Positions 34,420-37,943 of a stretch of DNA of 37,943 nucleotides are shown here, one piece after another. The notes beneath the pieces are model-generated. The model did no database searches, was not told the origin of the DNA, and saw nothing but the letters and a program-made list of their open reading frames with translations. The stretch comes from Deltaproteobacteria bacterium (lineage in GTDB: Bacteria; Desulfobacterota; Desulfuromonadia; Geobacterales; Pseudopelobacteraceae): the NCBI GenBank assembly GCA_021850095.1, contig JAJZRX010000026.1, forward strand, positions 1 to 37,943, read 5' to 3'. The position numbers and the translations under genes were made by a program. Each line of letters opens with the position of its first letter. Within the stretch, counting starts at the first letter, position 1.

Positions 34420-34710
34420 TCAACCGGTGGTTTCCGGGGAATCGGTGGTTCCGGGGGAAGATGGTCTGTTGTCCGAAGCGGGTGGCAGCAGCAGTGCGGC
34501 GGGTGCTTCTTGAGCCTCGCCGGCAGCAGTGCTCCGCTGCAGAGCGGCTTCAAGAGCAGCCAGACGTTTTTCGATGTTTTCCAGAACGTCCAGCGTTCGG
34601 TCCTGCTTTCCCTTGATTGTCAACACCACAAACGGCATGATCAGCCAGATCACCGCCAGAAACAGGCCGATGATGCTCATCATCACCATAAAACCGCCAA
34701 AAATCTCCAT
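34420..34710 (-). CDS. Small single-pass membrane protein with coiled coil
   Basis: This 96-residue protein has an N-terminal hydrophobic segment (about 4-32), a basic stretch KGKQDR, a coiled coil (DVLENIEKRLAALEAAL) and a Pro/Ser-rich tail. GGGAGATGTT precedes the ATG. It resembles small phage-shock-type or sensor-associated membrane proteins in layout only; I do not recognise a family. It lies upstream of fabI on the same strand. Confidence 0.65.
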   Translation of the reverse strand: MEIFGGFMVMMSIIGLFLAVIWLIMPFVVLTIKGKQDRTLDVLENIEKRLAALEAALQRSTAAGEAQEAPAALLLPPASDNRPSSPGTTDSPETTG

Positions 34711-34919
34711 AACATCTCCCGCAAAAATACTGACTCCGTCTATACCATGCCGCTGTAAAAAAGTTAAGGTGATATTTCATTGTATACCGATCAGCCATGA
34801 TAATGCTGGCAGACATATCGTCAGGTTTTCCATCCAAACAGCATTTATTTGACCGGCGTCATAATTTTTTCTGGCCCGACCGGCTATGCTCCAATCATCA
34901 ACGATGCGGGGAGGCACTA

Positions 34920-35141
34920 ATGGAATTCAAAAACGGGCTGGGCGAAAAAGCGATTCAGGACGTGATGGTCACGTACCCGGAAATCGGTGAAATACTGAAC
35001 CGTTACGAAATCGGCTGCGTGACCTGCAAGGTCGGCATCTGCCTGCTGAAGGACGTGGTGGCCATTCACGGCCTGTCCAAAGAGGATGAGGCGGGAATTG
35101 AGCAGGAAATCAATACCTATCTGACATCAAAAGGAGAATGA
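34920..35141 (+). CDS. DUF1858-like small protein
   Basis: This 73-residue protein reads GEKAIQDVMVTYPEIGEILN and then RYEIGCVTCKVGICLL, the pattern of the DUF1858/ScdA N-terminal domain, with a Cys-x2-Cys plus a third Cys. In ScdA/RIC proteins this domain is fused to a hemerythrin-like di-iron domain that repairs Fe-S clusters; here a hemerythrin gene lies two genes downstream. GGGGAGG precedes the ATG. Confidence 0.8.
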   Translation: MEFKNGLGEKAIQDVMVTYPEIGEILNRYEIGCVTCKVGICLLKDVVAIHGLSKEDEAGIEQEINTYLTSKGE

Positions 35142-35143
35142 TC

Positions 35144-35599
35144 ATGGGAAATCTGGGATGCGGCTGCCCCGGCAGCATGGCACGAGTTATCGAGCGGGAA
35201 GAAACAACACCAACCAGCGGCGTCAAAGCTGCTTCCGAACTGCGGCAGTGGCCGGTGCAGCTGCACCTTGTGCCCCCCACGGCGCCCTACTTCCAGGAGG
35301 CCGACATCCTGGTCTGCGCCGACTGTGTGGCCTTTGCCATGGGCAGCACCCACCAGGACCTGCTGAAAGGTCGCGCATTGGCAATCGCCTGCCCCAAACT
35401 GGACGACACCACCAACTACGTCGAGAAGCTGGCCCAGATTTTCAGCGCCAATAACGTCAAAAGTGTCACCGTGGCGATCATGGAAGTACCCTGCTGCCGA
35501 GGGTTGGACATCATGGTTCGGGAAGCGCTCCAGAAATCGGGCAAAGAAATCCCGTTCGAGTCGATCATCATCGGCATCAACGGAGAACGGAGGAACTGA
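35144..35599 (+). CDS. Cysteine-rich Fe-S-type protein
   Basis: This protein of about 151 residues begins GNLGCGCPGS and contains ADILVCADCVAFAMGS, AIACPKLDD and VAIMEVPCCRGLD, so seven to eight cysteines sit in conserved-looking positions. I recall similar proteins annotated as ferredoxin-like in anaerobes, but the cofactor is unproven. The ATG at 35144 has AAGGAG seven bases upstream, better placed than the ATG at 35138. The stop overlaps the hemerythrin ATG (TGATG). Confidence 0.72.
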   Translation: MGNLGCGCPGSMARVIEREETTPTSGVKAASELRQWPVQLHLVPPTAPYFQEADILVCADCVAFAMGSTHQDLLKGRALAIACPKLDDTTNYVEKLAQIFSANNVKSVTVAIMEVPCCRGLDIMVREALQKSGKEIPFESIIIGINGERRN

Positions 35600-36150
35600 T
35601 GAAAACCGATATCACGGCCGCATTGGTCAACGAACACAAACTTATCCTGCGGATGATCGCGCTTCTGGAGCGCAATGCCGCACGGACGGCGGAGGGCGGC
35701 TACCGCAACTGGCAGTTTTACCTGGACGGAGTTGACTTCATCCGCAATTACGCCGACCGCTTTCATCACGCCAAGGAAGAGGACGTGCTCTTTGAAGCGC
35801 TGGTCAAAAACGGCATGCCGCGCGAAAACAGCCCGATCGCGGCCATGCTGATGGAACATGACCAGGGGCGGGCCTATGTCAAGGCGATGGAAGATGCGGT
35901 CCAGAGGGCACTGGCCGGAGAAAGCGGATTGAATCAAACCATCGCTGAAAATGCGTCAGGTTACGTAAACCTTCTGCGTGAGCATATTGAAAAGGAGGAC
36001 AACATCCTCTATCCGCTTGCGGAGCGGGTCATTCCGGATCAAATCAGAGCAGGAATTCTGGAATCATACGCGGCAGCGGAAGCCAAATCTCCCGCTACTC
36101 TTGAAAAGAAGTATCAGAGACTGATCGAGGGTTATGAGGCGGAGCGGTGA
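35599..36150 (+). CDS. Hemerythrin domain protein
   Basis: This 183-residue protein has the hemerythrin HHE helical pattern: VNEHKLILRM, DRFHHAKEEDVLF, MEHDQGRAYV and LREHIEKEDNILYPL, supplying the His, Glu and Asp ligands of a di-iron site. It probably binds or reacts with oxygen or nitric oxide, or repairs Fe-S clusters as RIC/YtfE does. It closes the three-gene operon with the DUF1858-like and Fe-S-type genes and is followed by a strong hairpin. Confidence 0.9.
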   Translation: MKTDITAALVNEHKLILRMIALLERNAARTAEGGYRNWQFYLDGVDFIRNYADRFHHAKEEDVLFEALVKNGMPRENSPIAAMLMEHDQGRAYVKAMEDAVQRALAGESGLNQTIAENASGYVNLLREHIEKEDNILYPLAERVIPDQIRAGILESYAAAEAKSPATLEKKYQRLIEGYEAER

Positions 36151-36157
36151 ATACAGC

Positions 36158-36209
36158 CTGGATCAGCAGTGCCCGGTCAGTTAAGCCAGACCGGGCACTG
36201 CTGATCCAG
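36158..36209. terminator. Perfect 21-bp hairpin at the 3' ends of two convergent genes
   Basis: Arms at 36158-36178 and 36189-36209 are perfectly complementary with a ten-base loop. The right arm and loop code for the last residues and the stop of the WYL gene. A short T-rich stretch follows on the plus strand. It should terminate the hemerythrin operon. Confidence 0.75.
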
Positions 36210-37211
36210 CTTCTATCGTTTTGGGTGAACTGCCACGGTAGATCTCCGAGTAATTTTTTGCCAGTTCAACAAATTCCTGCCGCAACCCTTTCGGCGCCAG
36301 CACCTCCACCCGTGCGCCGTATCCCTGCAGCCACCAGCGCAACTGAAGCGTATCCTCCACCCTGGCGGTCAATTCATGGCTGCCGTCGGGCAGTTCCCTG
36401 ATCTTCTGGTCTGCCGAAAGCGGCGACTCCTGCAACCGCTGCACATCGGCCCGGTTCGTAAAGCGCAGCCTCAGCCGAATGGAATCGCCGACGGCAAAGG
36501 TAAGAAGCCCGGTCACCCAGTCGTCAAGGCAGAAATCCTCCGGAGTGGTAACCGGCTTGTCGAGCAAGGCTGCCGCCTGGAAACGGTGGAGCAGCAGCAG
36601 AACCGGGTCGGCATGCTCATTCAGCGAGGCGACCAGATAGGTAAGACCATCGACAAAAGCCAGACAAAAGGGGTTGACCTCATAGCTTTTCACCCGGCCG
36701 CCTATGATCCGGTAGGTTGCCTTGAAGCGCTTCTCCTCCAGTACGGCGGCAAAGACCGTGTCGGATATCTCGGGCGGCACCTCGGGCGGAATGGTCGTCA
36801 GGTTGCGGGACATGATCCGCACCTTGTCAGGCCAGCGTGACAGCGGCAAATCGGCAGTTTTCAGGATCCTCTCCGCGCTTTTTGCATAAGGCTGCAGGGC
36901 TGATGCAACCCCTCGCGGCACCATTCGGGCAAGATATGTCTCCGCCAGCTTGAATGTCAGCGCCGTTACCGGGTCCATGTTGGCCATCTCCAGAAGCGGC
37001 GCTTCTTCCTTCCACTTCCAGCCGGCCGGCCGGTACTCATCGCATTCAAGCTCGAAAATGCCGGACAAATGGTAAGGTCGCGCTGCACCGTACGCAGGGT
37101 TGTCTCCACACTATGCTGCGATTTCAAGCGCGACAGGATTTCGGTGGTGGCAATCTTCCCGCGGCGGGGGATCATTCGCAGGATCAGCCATTGGCGGTAG
37201 AGAGTATCCAT
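36181..37211 (-). pseudogene. HTH-WYL transcriptional regulator broken by a frameshift
   Basis: Two overlapping frames together make one regulator. The first (from 37211) holds an N-terminal DeoR-like helix-turn-helix: MDTLYRQWLILRMIPRRGK and TTLRTVQRDL. The second (down to 36181) starts with LSGIFELECDEYRPAGWKW and carries the WYL and WCX-type domains, with FVDGLTYLVASLNE and a C-terminal LQLRWWLQGYGARVEVLAP. Adding one base near 37069-37076 restores a single frame, so a one-base deletion or an assembly error is likely. No slippery heptamer is evident, so programmed frameshifting is unlikely. Apart from the shift it looks intact, with a full length of about 343 residues. Confidence 0.78.
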
Positions 37212-37317
37212 GTAATTCCTCGAAGTCGGCTTACAGGCGACATGAACCGTCGCTTTTTATGCTAGTATAGCTATCATAGTGCAATCGTCAACATGCAGCG
37301 GAACTATTAGGAGCGCA

Positions 37318-37418
37318 GGCATCCTGCCTGTGTTTCGAGCGGGTTATTGCTCGAATGGATGTTATTACGCAAAAACGATGCAAGCGATAAATCCCGCTTG
37401 CAAGGCGGGCAGGATGCC
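37318..37418. repeat. Imperfect inverted-repeat element
   Basis: GGCATCCTGCC (37318-37328) and GGCAGGATGCC (37408-37418) are perfect inverted copies at the ends of a 101-bp element. Further in, GCGGG and CCCGC also pair. The unit looks like a small palindromic repeat of the kind found in many copies between genes. It appears to sit next to a gene-tail fragment. Confidence 0.55.
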
Positions 37419-37431
37419 CACCCTCCCGCTT

Positions 37432-37506
37432 CTGGAATATTGCCGGCAGGACACATTGGCAATGGTCAGCTTGCTGGAGGTGATTGAACAAAAGGCCGGG
37501 AAGTAG
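37432..37506 (+). pseudogene. C-terminal gene fragment ending at TAG
   Basis: The frame after the repeat reads LEYCRQDTLAMVSLLEVIEQ with KAGK and stops at 37504-37506. The YC-x2-DTLAMV pattern resembles the tail of DUF2779/RNase T-like exonuclease proteins. Upstream the frame runs into the hairpin repeat and loses similarity, so only a tail remains. This is a low-certainty call. Confidence 0.35.
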
Positions 37507-37683
37507 AAACGGGCAATACGGATATGAAAAGCAATTTATCCTCCGGCAGGATGATGATATATGAGAGCAGTTTGATAGCGGAATGGCGACTGCACAGGTG
37601 ACAAGGTATTGCCGCTCAAGATTAATGACCGGCTTTCAGGAAGTGCCGGTATCGTTGATGTTGTGAAAGAGAAGGATGACAGC
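37507..37683. other. Non-coding decayed region
   Basis: I find no convincing reading frame here. Short pieces look like broken coding sequence in several frames, in line with the pseudogenes on either side. Confidence 0.4.
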
Positions 37684-37857
37684 ATGGGCAACATAAAACT
37701 GTTTGAATCGAAGCAGGTACGTTCAATTTGGAATGAAACAGACCAGAAGTGATATTTTTCCATAGCCGATGTGATTCTGGCGTTGACTGATACTGTCAAC
37801 GTGAAAGATTACATAACTCAACTTTCGCAGTTGAATAATATTTATAACATACTGTAA
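37684..37857 (+). pseudogene. BRO-N domain protein remnant with in-frame TGA
   Basis: The frame reads MGNIKLFESKQVRSIWNETD QK, a stop (TGA, 37750-37752), then YFSIADVILALTDTVNVKDYI. Bro-N proteins of phage and mobile elements begin KLFESKxVRSxWNE and continue K-W-YFSIxDVIxxLT, so the TGA takes the place of the conserved Trp (TGG to TGA). Similarity is lost after about 37815, and the frame ends at TAA (37855). It is a twice-damaged relic of a phage-type antirepressor-like gene. Confidence 0.68.
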
Positions 37858-37868
37858 TTATTAATAGT

Positions 37869-37939
37869 ATAGCGCCGTTATCTATAGTAAAGTGACTTTG
37901 TTCCCCAACAAATCCAATAACATAGAGAGACGGCGCTAT
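37869..37939 (+). promoter_or_regulatory. Stem-loop that encloses the start codon of the last gene
   Basis: ATAGCGCCGT (37869-37878) and ACGGCGCTAT (37930-37939) are perfect inverted repeats. The right arm takes in the first two bases of the ATG at 37938. A transcript entering from upstream would hide this start, a device some insertion sequences use. The sequence leading in (from about 37816) differs from the BRO-N relic and may be the edge of an insertion sequence. Confidence 0.45.
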
Positions 37940-37943
37940 GAAA
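37938..37943 (+). CDS. Start of a gene cut by the window edge, possibly a transposase
   Basis: Only ATGAAA is visible. The AT-rich leader and the stem around the start resemble an insertion-sequence gene start. Nothing about the product can be read. Confidence 0.3.

Noticed and set aside
37279..37506. 75-residue frame across the palindromic repeat as a real gene
   Set aside because: Its first two thirds are translated from the hairpin repeat; only the tail looks protein-like, so it is listed as a fragment.
1..37943. CRISPR array or rRNA genes
   Set aside because: No regularly spaced direct repeats and no rRNA-like stretches were seen anywhere in the window.

Overview
The window looks like chromosome from a Gram-negative deltaproteobacterium of the Geobacter/Pelobacter type (Desulfuromonadales). 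I infer this from the gene families (MglA/MglB pair, LpxH-type hydrolase, DUF3373-like outer-membrane protein, a dockerin-bearing surface protein beside a cohesin-like lipoprotein, DUF2155 lipoprotein, hemerythrin operon) and from intergenic repeats of a style I associate with these genomes. No species call is possible without a search.

Left edge (1-4279) is accessory DNA and visibly AT-rich. A WYL-domain regulator of BrxR/CapW type is translationally coupled to an RlaP-like nucleotidyltransferase on the minus strand. It is divergent from a small ubiquitin-like (multiubiquitin family) gene, and a 34-bp dyad overlaps the promoter between them. The gene after the ubiquitin-like protein, probably an E2-like enzyme, is cut after 14 codons by an IS21-family element (istA/istB, 2430 bp). 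The far side of the IS is the truncated start of an unrelated outer-membrane protein, and no target duplication is visible. The rest of the conjugation operon has therefore probably been deleted or moved by an IS-mediated event.

The centre (4673-34710) is mostly core genome. It holds a polysaccharide deacetylase with a universal stress protein; an IclR regulator; polA with a small coupled DUF4177 gene; an overlapping response regulator-Nudix-GGQ release-factor-like operon; plsC-like/rnhA; tRNA-Ser(GCU); mglBA; a LOG-family hydrolase; a penicillin-binding protein; an LpxH-like hydrolase; UPF0158, AI-2E transporter and copper P-type ATPase; a large Ig-repeat secreted protein with a C-terminal dockerin followed by a lipoprotein with a cohesin-like C-terminus; tpx and a CoA-type Nudix hydrolase; an M23 peptidase; a small TPR-like lipoprotein with a glycosyltransferase; DUF2288 and UPF0502 genes; hflX, which seems to need an ATT start; and fabI.

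The right part (34920-37943) starts with a three-gene operon (DUF1858-like, cysteine-rich Fe-S-like, hemerythrin) suited to oxidative or nitrosative stress and Fe-S repair. It then decays into accessory DNA: a frameshifted HTH-WYL regulator, a hairpin repeat, a gene-tail fragment, a BRO-N pseudogene carrying a TGA at a conserved Trp position, and the edge of what may be another insertion sequence whose start codon lies in a stem.

The most novel-looking signals are the broken ubiquitin-like system with its regulator and operator, the adjacent dockerin/cohesin-like pair, and the probable ATT start of hflX. All family assignments come from reading motifs by eye; no database search was run.
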